DNA of 64,000 nucleotides from Bog-532 sp963775825 (GCA_963775825.1 CAVZKY010000045.1:62001-126000); one strand, 5' to 3'. Counted from the stretch's first letter, positions 17,867-27,846 are shown. Program-made: numbers and translations. The notes: generated from the letters alone by a model not told the origin.

Positions 17867-18427
17867 GTGCACTGCCCCTTCTGCAGGCACCCGGACAGCC
17901 GGGTGATCGATAGCCGCACCGCCGATGACGGCGTAGCAATCCGCCGCCGCCGGGCATGTCCCGAGTGCGGAAAGCGTTTTACCACCCAGGAGACAGTGAT
18001 CTTGATGGTGGCGAAGCGGAGCGGGGTGACGGAGCCCTTCGTCCGGGACAAAATCGTCCGCGGTGTGCGGCGCGCTTGCCAGGGCCGCCCGGTCGACGAG
18101 GACCAGCTCGCGATCCTGGCCCAGCGCGTTGAAGAAGCGATGCGGTCCAGGGGTTGTGCCGAGATCCCCTCGCACGAGGTCGGCCTGGCCATCCTCGGCC
18201 CGCTGCGTGACCTCGACGAGGTCGCGTATCTGCGCTTCGCCTCTGTTTACCGGGGATTCGAGTCTCTCGGGGACTTTGAGAAAGAGATCGAGGCGCTGCG
18301 CGAAGAGCGCGGGACACGTTCCAGGCGGCCAGCCAAGTACCGGGCACGTACCAGGCAGGTAACGAAAGAGCCGGCCCCGCAATCGTGGCCGGCGGCACCA
18401 CCGCAGTTGATCGCTGCAAAGACCTAA
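17867..18427 (+). CDS. nrdR: Transcriptional repressor NrdR
   Basis: 186 residues. The N-terminal zinc ribbon has two Cys pairs, 'HCPFCRHPDSRVIDSR' and 'CPECGKRFTT', followed by the ATP-cone domain ('VAKRSGVTEPFVRDKIVRGV', 'EVGLAILGPLRDLDEVAYLRFASVY'). NrdR senses nucleotides through the ATP cone and represses ribonucleotide reductase genes. GTG 17867 with AGGAGGT eight bases upstream gives the canonical first residues; an upstream ATG would put eight extra residues before the zinc ribbon. The C-terminal 35 residues past the ATP cone are basic and longer than in most relatives. It lies directly upstream of nrdJ, its expected target. Confidence 0.96.
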   Translation: MHCPFCRHPDSRVIDSRTADDGVAIRRRRACPECGKRFTTQETVILMVAKRSGVTEPFVRDKIVRGVRRACQGRPVDEDQLAILAQRVEEAMRSRGCAEIPSHEVGLAILGPLRDLDEVAYLRFASVYRGFESLGDFEKEIEALREERGTRSRRPAKYRARTRQVTKEPAPQSWPAAPPQLIAAKT

Positions 18428-19557
18428 TAGGCATGAGCGGCCCGGGCGAGGTCGCAGAAGGGGGCTTTGGCATGACGGAGACGGTGAGCGGGACCGCTGC
18501 TTCCAAGGGCAAGAACGCACGCAAGGGGCTCAGGATCGGCCGGATCCACACCACGAAGGGCGTCCACCCCTACGACGAGGTGACCTGGGAGCGCCGCGAC
18601 GTCCTCATGACGAACTGGCGCGATGGCACGGTCAACTTCGAGCAGCGCGGTGTCGAGTTCCCCGACTTCTGGTCCATCAACGCCGCCAACATCGTCACGA
18701 CCAAGTACTTCCGCGGTGCGGTGGGTACCCCGCAGCGGGAGTGGAGCCTCAAGCAACTGGTTGACCGGGTGGTCGGCGTCTACGTGGAGACCGGCCGGAA
18801 GCACGGTTACTTTGCCTCGGACGCCGACGCCGAAGTGTTCGAGCACGAGCTCAAGTACGCCCTCGTCCATCAGGTCTTCAGCTTCAACTCGCCGGTCTGG
18901 TTCAACGTCGGCACAACGTCGCCGCAGCAGGTTTCCGCGTGCTTCATCCTGGCCGTGGACGACACCATGGATTCCATCCTGGAGTGGTACCGGGAAGAGG
19001 GCCTGATCTTCAAGGGTGGCTCCGGGGCCGGAGTCAACCTGTCCCGGCTGCGGTCCAGCAAGGAACTGCTCAGCTCCGGCGGCACCGCCAGCGGCCCGGT
19101 CTCCTTCATGCGCGGGGCCGATGCCTCGGCCGGCACCATCAAGTCCGGCGGCGCCACCCGGCGAGCGGCCAAGATGGTGGTCCTCGATGTCGACCACCCT
19201 GACGTCGAGGAATTCATCGAGACCAAGGCGCGCGAGGAAGAGAAGGTGCGTGTCCTGCGCGACGCCGGGTTCGACATGGACCTGGGCGGCAAGGACATCG
19301 TGAGCGTCCAGTACCAGAACGCCAACAACTCCATCCGCGTATCGGACGAGTTCATGCGGGCCGTAGAGGACGACCGCGACTTCGACCTGCTGGCCCGGCG
19401 TACCGGCGAGGTTGTGTCCCGGGTCGGGGCCAAGGGGCTGCTGCGCAAGATGGCCCAGGCGGCCTGGGACTGCGCCGACCCGGGCATCCAGTACGACGGC
19501 ACCATCAACGACTGGCACACCTGCCCGGAGTCCGGCCGGATCACCGCGAGCAACCCC

Positions 19558-20757
19558 TGCTTCCCCGCCGATCAGCGGGTGGTGACCGACAAAGGTCTGG
19601 TCCGTATAGGAGATCTCGTCCGCCGTGCGGCCGATGAGGAGAGCTTCGCGGTCTACACCAACGACGTGACCGCAGGGGACGACCCGCAGGACCGCGTTAC
19701 GGCGACAACGCCAACGCGGTACATGATCACCGGCCGGAACGAGATCGTGGAGCTACGGTTCTCCGACGGTTCGCGCCTGCGCTGTACGCCGAACCATCGC
19801 GTGTGGACGGCCAATCGCGGCTGGGTCCACGCGCGCGATCTCACCGCTGTCGACAAGATCGTCCGGTCGATCCGCCATGCGGCGCGCCCGATGGCCGACC
19901 CGTACATCCCGGCAGAGGCGCTGCTCGTAGCCGAGTACGAGCGTTCGCGGAAGCCGCTGGAGCTGCCGAGAAAGTGGGACACCGAGTTCGCCCACTACCT
20001 GGGGTGGATCGTCGGCGACGGATGCATCAACAGCGGAGACGACGCGGCCGTCACCGTGTACGGCTCCGCCGAGGACCAGGGCGTCGTCCTCCCGCGGCAC
20101 CATACCCTGCTGACGAAGATCACCGGATTTGAGAGCAAGCCGAGCCGTCAGCCGAACGGGACGCTGCAGCTCCGGGCCACCCGGCATGCCTTTAGCGAAT
20201 TCCTGCGCGCGCTCGGTGTCTCCGGCGAACGGTCAGCGCAGAAGGTCGTCCCCGAGGCGGTTTTCGAGGCGCCGGAAGACTCTGTTGTCGCGTTCCTGCG
20301 AGGCTTGTTCGACGCCGACGGCTGCGTCGTCAACCAGAATGCGAACGGCACGCGCTACGTGGGATTGGGCAGCCGGTCTGAGGAGCTGCTCATTGGTGTC
20401 CAGGAGCTGCTCGCCTCGCTGGGGATCGCGTCGCGTATCTACATGACCAGCGCAAAGAAGACAGCGTCGTTCCGTTACACCCGCAAGGACGGCACCGAGG
20501 TCAGCTATGGTTCCGACGGACCGTCCTATGACCTGCGCATCAGCGCCGGAGCCATCCGGGACTTCCACCGCCTCATTGGATTCATGCTGCCTGGCAAGCG
20601 GAACAAGCTGACGCAGGTCATGGAGTCAACGGGCTGCTACAACGTAGACCGCGCCGTGCGCCTCGTCCGGCGGGAGTCAGTGGGGTTCGAAACGACCTAC
20701 AACCTCACCGAGCCGCGCAACCACTCCTACATCGTCGGCGGCACCGTGGTAGCTAAT
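19558..20757 (+). other. Intein 1 in nrdJ, with LAGLIDADG homing endonuclease
   Basis: 400 codons in uninterrupted frame. Splicing block A is 'CFPADQRVVTDKG' with Cys1, block B includes 'LRCTPNHRVWT', and the end is 'NHSYIVGGTVVAN' followed by Cys+1 of the extein 'CSEYVHLDN'. The penultimate residue is Ala, not His, which some inteins tolerate. Two dodecapeptides mark the homing endonuclease, 'YLGWIVGDG' and 'FLRGLFDADG', both with the catalytic Asp. All parts appear functional. The insertion point is the conserved NP/CSEY site of class II reductases. Confidence 0.92.
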
Positions 20758-21318
20758 TGCTCGGAGTACGTGCACCTGGACAACTCGTCCTGCAACCTGG
20801 CCAGCGTCAACCTGCTGAAGTTCCTCCGCGCGGACGACACGTTCGACACCGGGCGGTTCCGCCAGATCACCGAGCTGATCATCACCGCGATGGACATCTC
20901 CATCTGCTTCGCGGACTTCCCGACCGAGAAGATCGCCGAGACGACGCGGGCCTACCGCCAGCTCGGTATCGGCTACGCCAACCTCGGCGCGCTGCTGATG
21001 GCGACGGGGCACGCCTACGACTCAGACGGTGGCCGGGCCATCGCGGCCGCGATCACGTCGCACATGACCGGCACGGCGTACAAGCGCTCGGCCGAGCTGG
21101 CCGGGGTAGTGGGCACGTACGACGGCTACGAGCGCAACGCGGCCGGGCACAAGCGGGTCATGCGCAAGCACGCCGACGCCAGCGACCGGATCCGGACGGT
21201 CGGGTCGATGGATCGTGAGATCCTCGCCGACGCCAACGCCACCTGGCAGGAGTGCCTCCGGATCGGCGAGGCGAACGGTTACCGCAACGCCCAGGCGAGC
21301 CTGCTCGCGCCAACGGGA

Positions 21319-22626
21319 TGTCTAACCGGGGACACCCTGGTAACGACGGACCGGGGCTGATCACGCGCCTGTCCGAGCTCGGCGACGTCTGGGGGGACCG
21401 CTGGCAGGACCTGGGCATCGGGGTGTCCACCGATGAGGGACCCCGCGCAGGCGACGAAGTTCTTCGTCAATGGTGAGGAACCGACGCGCCTGATCATGAC
21501 AGAGGGCGGCTACCGCATCCAGGGCACGCTGACTCACCGGGTCAAGGTCATGGAACCGGCGACCGGTGCGTGGGTGTGGAAGCGATTGGCGGACGTGTCG
21601 CCGGGGGACGTGGTGCCGCTCCAGATGGGCACCCTGGTCGGCGCAGCCACGGCATGTTCCGCTGCCAGTTCTGGATGAGGCTTACTACACCGGGGATCGC
21701 CACGTCACGCGTGCCTGACGTCAGTAACGCCTGAGCTTGCCGAACTGGTCGGCTATTTCATGGGGGACGGGAGCCTGCACGCAAAGGGCATCCGGCTGTG
21801 CGTCGCGGACACAGATCTAGATGTGGCGGAGCGGCTCGTGGTCCTGGCGAAGGAGCTTTTCGGCCTATCTCGCCAGTCGGTGACGTCTCGGGAAGGCTAC
21901 GAGGAGGTGACGCTTTCCGTCGGTCCGGCTCGCCCGCTGGTGGCAGGCGGCCGGATTCGCGAAGGAACTCCCGGCAGGTGGCCACACCGGGAAGGGCTGG
22001 ATTCCCCGGATTCCGTCGGCGGTCCTGGAGGCGAACGATCCGGCTGTGTACAGCGCGTTCCTGCGCGGCCTCTTCGAAGCCGACGGGACCGTCCTGGAGG
22101 GCGTGCCCAGCGTGTCAACGGCACATGAGTCGTTCGCGGCTGAGATCCGGACTTTGCTGCTCGCGATCGGTCTTGCCACGACGACGCCGGACAGACGGTG
22201 AGCGGCTGGGGCGGCCCGATCCGCCAGATCAGGCTGCGTAATGTCGATCATGCGCTGAATTTCAGCGAGATATGTCGGCTTCATCGGCGAGCGAAAGGCG
22301 CAGCTGCTGGCCGCCGCCTGGAACCGGACGCTTCGGCGAAGAAGGACTACGTCTTCCTGCCGGAGGAAGGACTGGGCGGAGCTGGTGCCGGAGGGCCATT
22401 CGCGCTCGGAACGCCGTGCAGCAGTCAGGGCGCAAGCACGGCGGGGTTCCGCGGATGCTGGCGCAGGCGGCTCTTCGAGGAGACCCTCGATCAGCGGCTC
22501 GGAGAGGCGCTGGGCTATCTGTTCGAGCGGGTGACGAGCAATGACGACGGTGGCGTCCAGCCGACCTACGACCTGTCGGTGCCGGACAATGTCACCTACG
22601 TCGCGAACGGCATGGTGAGCCACAAC
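21319..22626 (+). other. Intein 2 in nrdJ, degenerate
   Basis: Begins with Cys in 'CLTGDTLVTTDRG' and ends 'VTYVANGMVSHN' before Thr+1 of 'TIGLMMDCDTTG', so both splice junctions are intact. Between them the intein can be read only by hopping frames: about eleven changes at roughly 21355, 21445, 21655, 21715, 21923, 22190, 22270, 22320, 22370, 22405 and 22475. In pieces one sees 'GTLTHRVKVMEPATG' (block B), 'LVGYFMGDGSLHAKGIRL' and 'FLRGLFEADGTV' (LAGLIDADG pair) and 'LRNVDHALNFSE'. Total length, 1308 bases, is a multiple of three. An early TGA would stop translation 13 codons in. Confidence 0.85.
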
Positions 22627-23851
22627 ACCATCGGCCTGATGATGGACTGCGACACCACGGGCATCGAGCCGGACCTGGCGCTGGTCAAGTTCAAGAAGCT
22701 GGTCGGCGGCGGCTCGATGCAGATCGTCAACCAGACCGTGCCGCGGGCGCTGAAGAACCTCGGGTACCAGCCCGAGCAGGCCGAGGCGATCACCGAGTAC
22801 ATCGCCGAGCACGGGCACGTGGTGGACGCTCCCGGCCTCAAGCTCCCGCACTACGAGGTCTTCGACTGCGCGATGGGGGAGCGGGCCATCAGCCCCATGG
22901 GCCACGTCCGGATGATGGCCGCCGTCGCAGCCGCACCTCAGCGGCGCCATCAGCAAGACGGTCAACATGCCGGAGAGCGCGACCGTCGAGGACATCGAGA
23001 AGATCTACTTCGAGGGCTGGAAGCTCGGCCTCAAGGCGCTGGCGATCTACCGGGACAACTGCAAGGTCGGCCAGCCGCTCTCGGTCTCGAAGAGGCAGAC
23101 CGAGGTCGTGGCGGACGAAGCCAGCACGCCTCCGGCCGAGGCCGTGCACCGCCCGGTCCGCCGGAAGCTGCCGCGCCAGCGGCCCGCCACGGTGACCAAG
23201 TTCTCCGTGGCCGGCGCCGAGGGCTACATGACCGTCTCGAACTACCCCGACGACGGCGTGGGCGAGGTCTTCCTCAAGCTCGGCAAGCAGGGCTCCACGC
23301 TGGCCGGGGTGATGGACGCCTTCTCGATCGCCATCTCGGTCGGCCTGCAGTACGGCATCCCGCTGGAGTCGTACGTCGCCAAGTTCACCAACATGCGCTT
23401 CGAGCCGGCCGGGCTGACCGACGATCCGGACGTCCGGATCGCCAGCTCGGTGATGGACTACATCTTCCGCCGCCTGGCGCTGGACCACCTGCCTTATGAC
23501 CAGCGGGCGGACATGAGCATCCTCTCGGCGGCCGAGCGGAGCGCTCAGCTCGCGGGTGCGGACCCCGGCGCGCTGGCCGAGGAGGTGGACCCGGAGGTCC
23601 TGGCCCAGTCCGCCCCGGTCGAGTCCCCGCCCGCCGAACGCTCTGAGCCGACGGCCCAGGCGCCGCCCGGCCGTCCCGCGCCGCGGCTCGCCCGGGACAC
23701 ACAGCTCGATCGAGCTGCTGGAGTCCCACCAGGGCCGTACCGCGGACGCGCCGCTGTGCCTCACCTGCGGCACCAAGATGCGCCCCGCCGGGAGCTGCTA
23801 CGTCTGCGAAGGCTGCGGCTCCACCAGCGGCTGCAGCTGAAAACGAGCAAA

Positions 23852-23868
23852 GTTGCGACAGATGCAAC
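23852..23868. promoter_or_regulatory. Palindromic site GTTGC-N7-GCAAC, copy 1
   Basis: Seventeen bases just past the nrdJ stop, sharing 13 of 17 positions with a second copy 252 bases away; both read GTTGCNNNNGATGCAAC. Looks like a regulator binding site. Confidence 0.5.
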
Positions 23869-23896
23869 ATCTGGGCCCACGCGAGTAATCAAATAA

Positions 23897-23946
23897 CCGC
23901 AGGCCAAGAGTGGTGGCGAGGAATAATGCCTCGCCACCTTCTGCGG
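23897..23946 (+). terminator. Hairpin terminator after nrdJ
   Basis: A 10-bp GC-rich perfect stem (23912-23921 with 23929-23938) and AATAATG loop, enclosed by an outer 6-bp stem (23897-23902 with 23941-23946). No U-tract, as is common for actinobacterial terminators. Confidence 0.75.
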
Positions 23947-24045
23947 CCGGGTCAACGGACGTAGGTGACCGGTGAATACCGCACCCTTCGAAGAAGTGCA
24001 CTGCCTCAGTAATCAGGCGTTACGACAGGAGGAGAGTTCCCAGCT

Positions 24046-24081
24046 CAGGAGGGGTGCGGCTAAGTGGCTGCGCTCCTCCTG
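24046..24081 (+). terminator. Second hairpin downstream of nrdJ
   Basis: A 15-bp stem (24046-24060 with 24067-24081, three G-U pairs) and a six-base loop. Stable and U-tract-free; either a second terminator or a leader structure for the fic remnant. Confidence 0.55.
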
Positions 24082-24103
24082 AACGCTTACGGGGGGCTTG
24101 CTG

Positions 24104-24120
24104 GTTGCAGCTGATGCAAC
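24104..24120. promoter_or_regulatory. Palindromic site GTTGC-N7-GCAAC, copy 2
   Basis: Matches copy 1 at 13 of 17 positions and is extended here to GGTTGCA/TGCAACC arms. It lies about 70 bases before the first recognisable fic codons, a normal operator position. Confidence 0.5.
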
Positions 24121-24150
24121 CTGCACGCTGGCGACGAGCATGCTAGAGCC

Positions 24151-25188
24151 ATGTCCGCGGCAGAGGCCGGCCGAGCCGGACAAGCGTCTACGAACGCCTG
24201 GACAAGGCCCTGGCCGAGCTCAACCAGCGTTACGGAGGCCTTCCTTCGCCGAAGGAAGCCCAGGCGATCTGGGAGGACATCTGGCACCAGGAAGCTCACC
24301 ACTCGACAGCCCTGGAGGGCAACACCCTGGTCTTGCGGCAGGTCCAGGCACTGCTTGACCAGGGCCGTGCGATCGGCGCTAGCCGCTCAGCGAATACAAC
24401 GAGGTACGCGGATACGCCGACGCGGCTCAGTGGGTTTACGGGCAGGCACTGGAGCCAGGCGACTGGCACGACGGCAGGCTCCTCACAATCGCTGAGGTCC
24501 GCCAGGTCCACCACACGGCGATGACCCCGGTCTGGGATGTGTCCCCGCACCCGGACGCGACCGGTCGCGAAGGGCCGGGCAGCTTCCGCGAGCACAACAT
24601 CCGCCCCTTCGGCGGCAGGATGACACCGCCATCGTGGCCACTGGTGCCAGCCCAGGTACAGCACTCGGTCGAAGCGCCTGCGTTGTTGGCGACAGGATTC
24701 ACGCGGGAGAAGATCTTGGCCGCCCGCTCGTCGAGGAACTGGCCCGGCTGCATAACGAGTTCGAGCGCGTGCAACCCTTCCTCGACGGGAACGGCCGCGC
24801 CGGGCGGCTCGTCCTGAACCTCATCCTGGTCCGCGTCGGCTACCCGCCGGTCGTTGTCTTCAAGCGGCAGCGCAATGCCTACCTGGCGGCGATGCGGAGG
24901 GCCGACCGGGACGACTTCGGGGCGCTGGGCGAGCTGATCGCCCGGGCAATGTATGACAACCTCAACCGGTTCATCGTGCCCAACGTCGCCGGACCAGCCC
25001 GTCTGGTCCCTCTTGCGGCGCTCGTGGACGAGCATTTCACCCTTCCGGCGCTCCGTCAGGCGGCGCAACGCGGACGCCTTGATGCAGTCCAGGGCGCTGA
25101 TGGCGTCTGGCGGAGTTCCCGCAAGGCCGTGGACGCCTACCGCGCCGCCAGGCACCAGCGCCGGAGGAATACCGCACCCTCCGAATAA
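24151..25188 (+). pseudogene. Fic family protein, decayed
   Basis: Fic enzymes transfer AMP or related groups to target proteins using the loop HPFxDGNGRxxR. Recognisable pieces occur in order but in different frames: 'VYERLDKALAELNQRYGG' to 'ALEGNTLVLRQVQALLDQGRAIG', then after a shift near 24383 'YADAAQWVYGQALEPGDWHDG' to 'SFREHNIRPFGG', then after a shift near 24660 'FERVQPFLDGNGRAGRLV' to the stop at 25188. The catalytic His of the Fic loop is Gln (CAA), which should abolish transfer even if the frame were repaired. The C-terminal part also retains a winged-helix-like 'FTLPALRQAAQRGRLDAVQ'. A diverged copy of its last 30 bases lies near 23975. Confidence 0.8.
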
Positions 25189-25331
25189 GTGCCCTCCGCC
25201 CGTACTTGGCGCCGTCTTGAGATAAGTCGACCGGCACGGCCCGGTGGGCAGCCTGGCTGAGGCGGCACAGGCCCTCGGCGTGCCGCCCGCCGATGTGGTC
25301 AAGACCCGGAACCAGCGGCCCAGGCCGTCAC

Positions 25332-25646
25332 TTACTCGTCGTACCGCGTCGGCGGGAACTGCCGCCGGTCGGGGTGGATCAGCAGCTCATCGTGGTCTTC
25401 CTCGCGCTTGATCTCGGCGCGCTCTTCTTCCCAGACCTCGGTGTCGCGGATGTCGGTGTCGAGCGGCGGGGTGTCGGTCGCCGGCGGCACCTCATCAGGG
25501 TCGAAGGGATCGACTCCCGCTTCCACCCGCTCTTCTTCTGCCTCGTGGGCCAGCCGGTCGTCGTCAAGCTTCTCCGGCATACCACCATGCTCGTGCCGGT
25601 CCCGGCGGAACTCCTCGTCGGGCTGGTCTGGACTCTGGAATGCCAT
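25332..25646 (-). CDS. Acidic hypothetical protein
   Basis: 104 residues, strongly acidic and mostly without hydrophobic segments, likely disordered: 'FDPDEVPPATDTPP', 'DTEVWEEERAEIKREEDHDELL', ending 'RRQFPPTRYDE'. ATG 25646 gives an opening MAFQSPDQPDEEF; upstream codons in the same frame are low-complexity and less plausible. I do not recognise a family. It is divergent from the flavoprotein gene that begins 176 bases away. Confidence 0.6.
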   Translation of the reverse strand: MAFQSPDQPDEEFRRDRHEHGGMPEKLDDDRLAHEAEEERVEAGVDPFDPDEVPPATDTPPLDTDIRDTEVWEEERAEIKREEDHDELLIHPDRRQFPPTRYDE

Positions 25647-25821
25647 GACGCCTCCCGTACCCCGGCCGATCGGGCCGCATACCTCGGCGGTTCCCCTTCG
25701 GCGTAACGATGCCACACAGGACGAAGGGCCCGCCGTTCAGGGTCATCGGACACATCCCCGGCGGGGCACACGATGCGAGGCTGAACATTCCTGGGGGACG
25801 GCGACTGAGCGAGGTAACGCC

Positions 25822-27315
25822 ATGCCGAAGCCGTTTGCCGATGCGCGCAGCATTTATCACGTCATCGACCCGGCTCTGTGGGCGCCGTCGGTTTACAACA
25901 GCCAGCCATGGTCCTTCCGGATCACTGCGGACGACCGCATCGAACTGCGCGCTAACGTCAGCGACAGTGCGGGGGCGAGGCGCGGCCGATGGGATCTGCT
26001 CCTGCATTCCCCCGCCCCCGGGCCGTGGGCCCGTGAATACGCGATCGGCTGCGGCGCCGCCCTGATGAACCTGCGGCTGGCTATCCGGATGCTGGGCCAC
26101 GATCCGGTCATCGCCCTGGTACCGGCCCCGGATAGCGATCCGGGGCTGCTCGCTTCGGTACAGATCGTCGCCGGGCGGAAACGCAAACCGAAAGAGCTGG
26201 AGAAGGAGCTCTATGAGGCTATTCGGCAGCGTCATACCGACCGCCGGCCCTTCAGTGATGCTCCCGTCCACCCGGGGGTCCTGGTGGAAATCGAACGCGC
26301 GGCAGCCCGTGAGGACGGCTGGCTGCGTGTGCTGCACGGACCGTACGCCCGGAGGTGGCTGAAGGCGTCCGCCAACGCCGACGCGGCCATCGCCGTGGCT
26401 GGGCGCGGTACGGCCCCGGCTGCCGGGGACGGCTGGGGCTTGGCGGGAGGGGATACCGCTGCCGACGCCGTGGTCATCGCCGCCGCCAATGACGCGGCGG
26501 CCTCAGGCCGTCTTTCCTATGACGCGCTGCTCCACCAGTTCCGGGACGAACTGACCCAGTGGACGGGGCACACCGAGGACGGCTGCGGTGTGCCGCTGAC
26601 GACCTCGGGTCCCCGTTCTGCCAGGGCCAATGCCCCGGTCCGGGACTTCTCTCTCGGCGCGGCGGACTCCGGCCCGGCTGACTCAGGCAGCGGCTCCGGC
26701 GCGGATCGCTGGTCTGCTCGCGCTCGCGCTCGTCGCCTTGTCCAGCGCGAGCGTTTTGAACGTCACCCGCAGCTGATGATGCTGTTTACTGATCGCGACG
26801 ATCCGGCTGACTGGCTCCGTGCGGGACAAGCGCTGCAGCGGGCCCTGCTCACGGCCACCAGCCTGGGCGTATCCGCGTCGTTCCTCACCCAGCCGTTGGA
26901 ACTCGCCGACCTGGCCTTCCGGTATGACCCTCAGTACGGCCGGCTGCATCATGGCCCGCTGCCCCGCCACGATCACTGCCAGCAGGATTCCAGGAACGCT
27001 GTTGACCGGCGCGGCCACGTCCGCCGCCGCATCCTGGGGTCGACGCCGTGGCTGGAGGTTCCGCAGATGGCGATCCGGGTCGGCTACCCGAAGGTCGGCG
27101 CCGGCCAGCCGGACATCCGCACTCCACGCCAGGAGCCGGAGGTCATCGATGTGCGCTGTGCTCCGTCGCAGCGCGTCATCCGCCCGTCAGAGCCGGATCC
27201 GTCAGAGCCGGATCCGTCAGAGCCGGATCCGTCAGAGCCTCAATCGACAGAGCCCCAACCGCCAGAGGCCGGCCAGTGGGCCCGGCGCACTGATCATCGC
27301 CTCACCGCACATTAA
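25822..27315 (+). CDS. Acg-type FMN-binding nitroreductase-like protein
   Basis: 497 residues in two tandem nitroreductase-like halves, as in M. tuberculosis Acg (Rv2032) and relatives. The first half has 'LWAPSVYNSQPWSFRITADD' (FMN-contacting 'APS..N.QPW') and 'RHTDRRPFSDAPV'; the second has 'LRAGQALQRALLTATSLGVSASFLTQPLE' and 'VRVGYPKVGAGQP'-like elements. Acg proteins keep or sequester flavin and are linked to dormancy and stress; enzymatic nitroreduction is often lost. ATG 25822 fits the family start. The last 50 residues are a Pro/Ser/Glu tail built on a 15-base repeat, outside the fold. Confidence 0.8.
   Translation: MPKPFADARSIYHVIDPALWAPSVYNSQPWSFRITADDRIELRANVSDSAGARRGRWDLLLHSPAPGPWAREYAIGCGAALMNLRLAIRMLGHDPVIALVPAPDSDPGLLASVQIVAGRKRKPKELEKELYEAIRQRHTDRRPFSDAPVHPGVLVEIERAAAREDGWLRVLHGPYARRWLKASANADAAIAVAGRGTAPAAGDGWGLAGGDTAADAVVIAAANDAAASGRLSYDALLHQFRDELTQWTGHTEDGCGVPLTTSGPRSARANAPVRDFSLGAADSGPADSGSGSGADRWSARARARRLVQRERFERHPQLMMLFTDRDDPADWLRAGQALQRALLTATSLGVSASFLTQPLELADLAFRYDPQYGRLHHGPLPRHDHCQQDSRNAVDRRGHVRRRILGSTPWLEVPQMAIRVGYPKVGAGQPDIRTPRQEPEVIDVRCAPSQRVIRPSEPDPSEPDPSEPDPSEPQSTEPQPPEAGQWARRTDHRLTAH
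27187..27240 (+). repeat. 15-bp tandem repeat x3.5 in the Acg-like gene
   Basis: Three perfect units plus nine bases of a fourth, encoding SEPDP repeats in the C-terminal tail. Frame-keeping. Confidence 0.95.
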
Positions 27316-27357
27316 TCAACTTCTGTTTCTCGGGTATCGGCCCGGCATAATGGCGAG

Positions 27358-27846
27358 GTGCAACAGCCGGAGATCCGGGTCAGGCCCGTCGGTGCTGGTG
27401 ACCGCCCGATGATCGCCTGGCTCATGGTGGAGTTCTGGGGATCGGAGCTGCAGGTCGTCCACCAGTCGGTCTACCGGCCCGCTGAGCTGCCCGGGCTGAT
27501 TGCCGAGCGGGCCGGCCGGGTGGTCGGTCTGCTCACTTACCAGGTGTCCGACGAGATGCTCGAAGTCGTGACGCTCAACTCGATCGAGCGCCGGACCGGC
27601 GTGGGCACGATCCTGATGGAAGCGGTGGCGGCCGACGCCCGGCAGTTGCGCTGTCACGAGATCCGCTTGACCACGACCAACGACAATCTGGACGCGATCC
27701 GTTTCTACCAGCGCCGCGGCCTTCGGCTGGTGGCCCTGCGCCCGGGCGCCGTCGACCAGGCCCGGCTGGAGAAACCGGAAATTCCCCGGGTTGGCGACTA
27801 CGGCATTCCGTTGCGCGACGAAATCGACCTGGCCCGCCGCGTATGA
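27358..27846 (+). CDS. GNAT family N-acetyltransferase
   Basis: 162 residues with a GTG start at 27358. The acetyl-CoA pyrophosphate loop is 'ERRTGVGTILMEAVAADAR' (R/Q-x-x-G-x-G/A pattern), preceded by the beta-4 strand 'EMLEVVTLNSI' and followed by 'IRLTTTNDNLDAIRFYQRRGLRLV', the typical end of the fold. The last 35 residues, 'PEIPRVGDYGIPLRDEIDL', match a GNAT subgroup with a conserved 'IP..DEI.L' tail. The substrate is unknown. It lies 42 bases after the Acg-like gene in the same direction and may be cotranscribed. Confidence 0.85.
   Translation: MQQPEIRVRPVGAGDRPMIAWLMVEFWGSELQVVHQSVYRPAELPGLIAERAGRVVGLLTYQVSDEMLEVVTLNSIERRTGVGTILMEAVAADARQLRCHEIRLTTTNDNLDAIRFYQRRGLRLVALRPGAVDQARLEKPEIPRVGDYGIPLRDEIDLARRV

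Larger units (their letters stand above)
18472..23840 (+). pseudogene. nrdJ: Class II (B12) ribonucleotide reductase with two inteins, frame broken
   Basis: Adenosylcobalamin-dependent reductase supplying dNTPs. The N-terminal extein ('FSFNSPVWFNVGT', 'FKGGSGAGVNLSRLRS', 'NNSIRVSDEFMRAV') and middle ('CSEYVHLDNSSCNLASVNL') are intact up to 21318. One complete intein interrupts 'ITASNP/CSEY', and a second interrupts 'LLAPTG/TIGLMMDCDTTG'. The second intein contains a TGA at 21358 and about ten further frame changes. Two more one-base breaks lie in the C-terminal extein, near 22926 ('MMAAV/QPHLSGAISKTVN') and near 23700 (before 'SSIELLESHQG'). The gene should end at the Cys-rich tail 'CLTCGTKMRPAGSCYVCEGC', stop 23840. 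ATG 18472 is preferred; ATG 18433 is in frame. As given, no full protein can be made. Confidence 0.9.

Noticed and set aside
18428..18471. Cobalamin riboswitch before nrdJ
   Set aside because: Only about 44 bases separate nrdR and nrdJ, too few for a B12 aptamer, and no B12-box-like sequence was seen upstream of nrdR.
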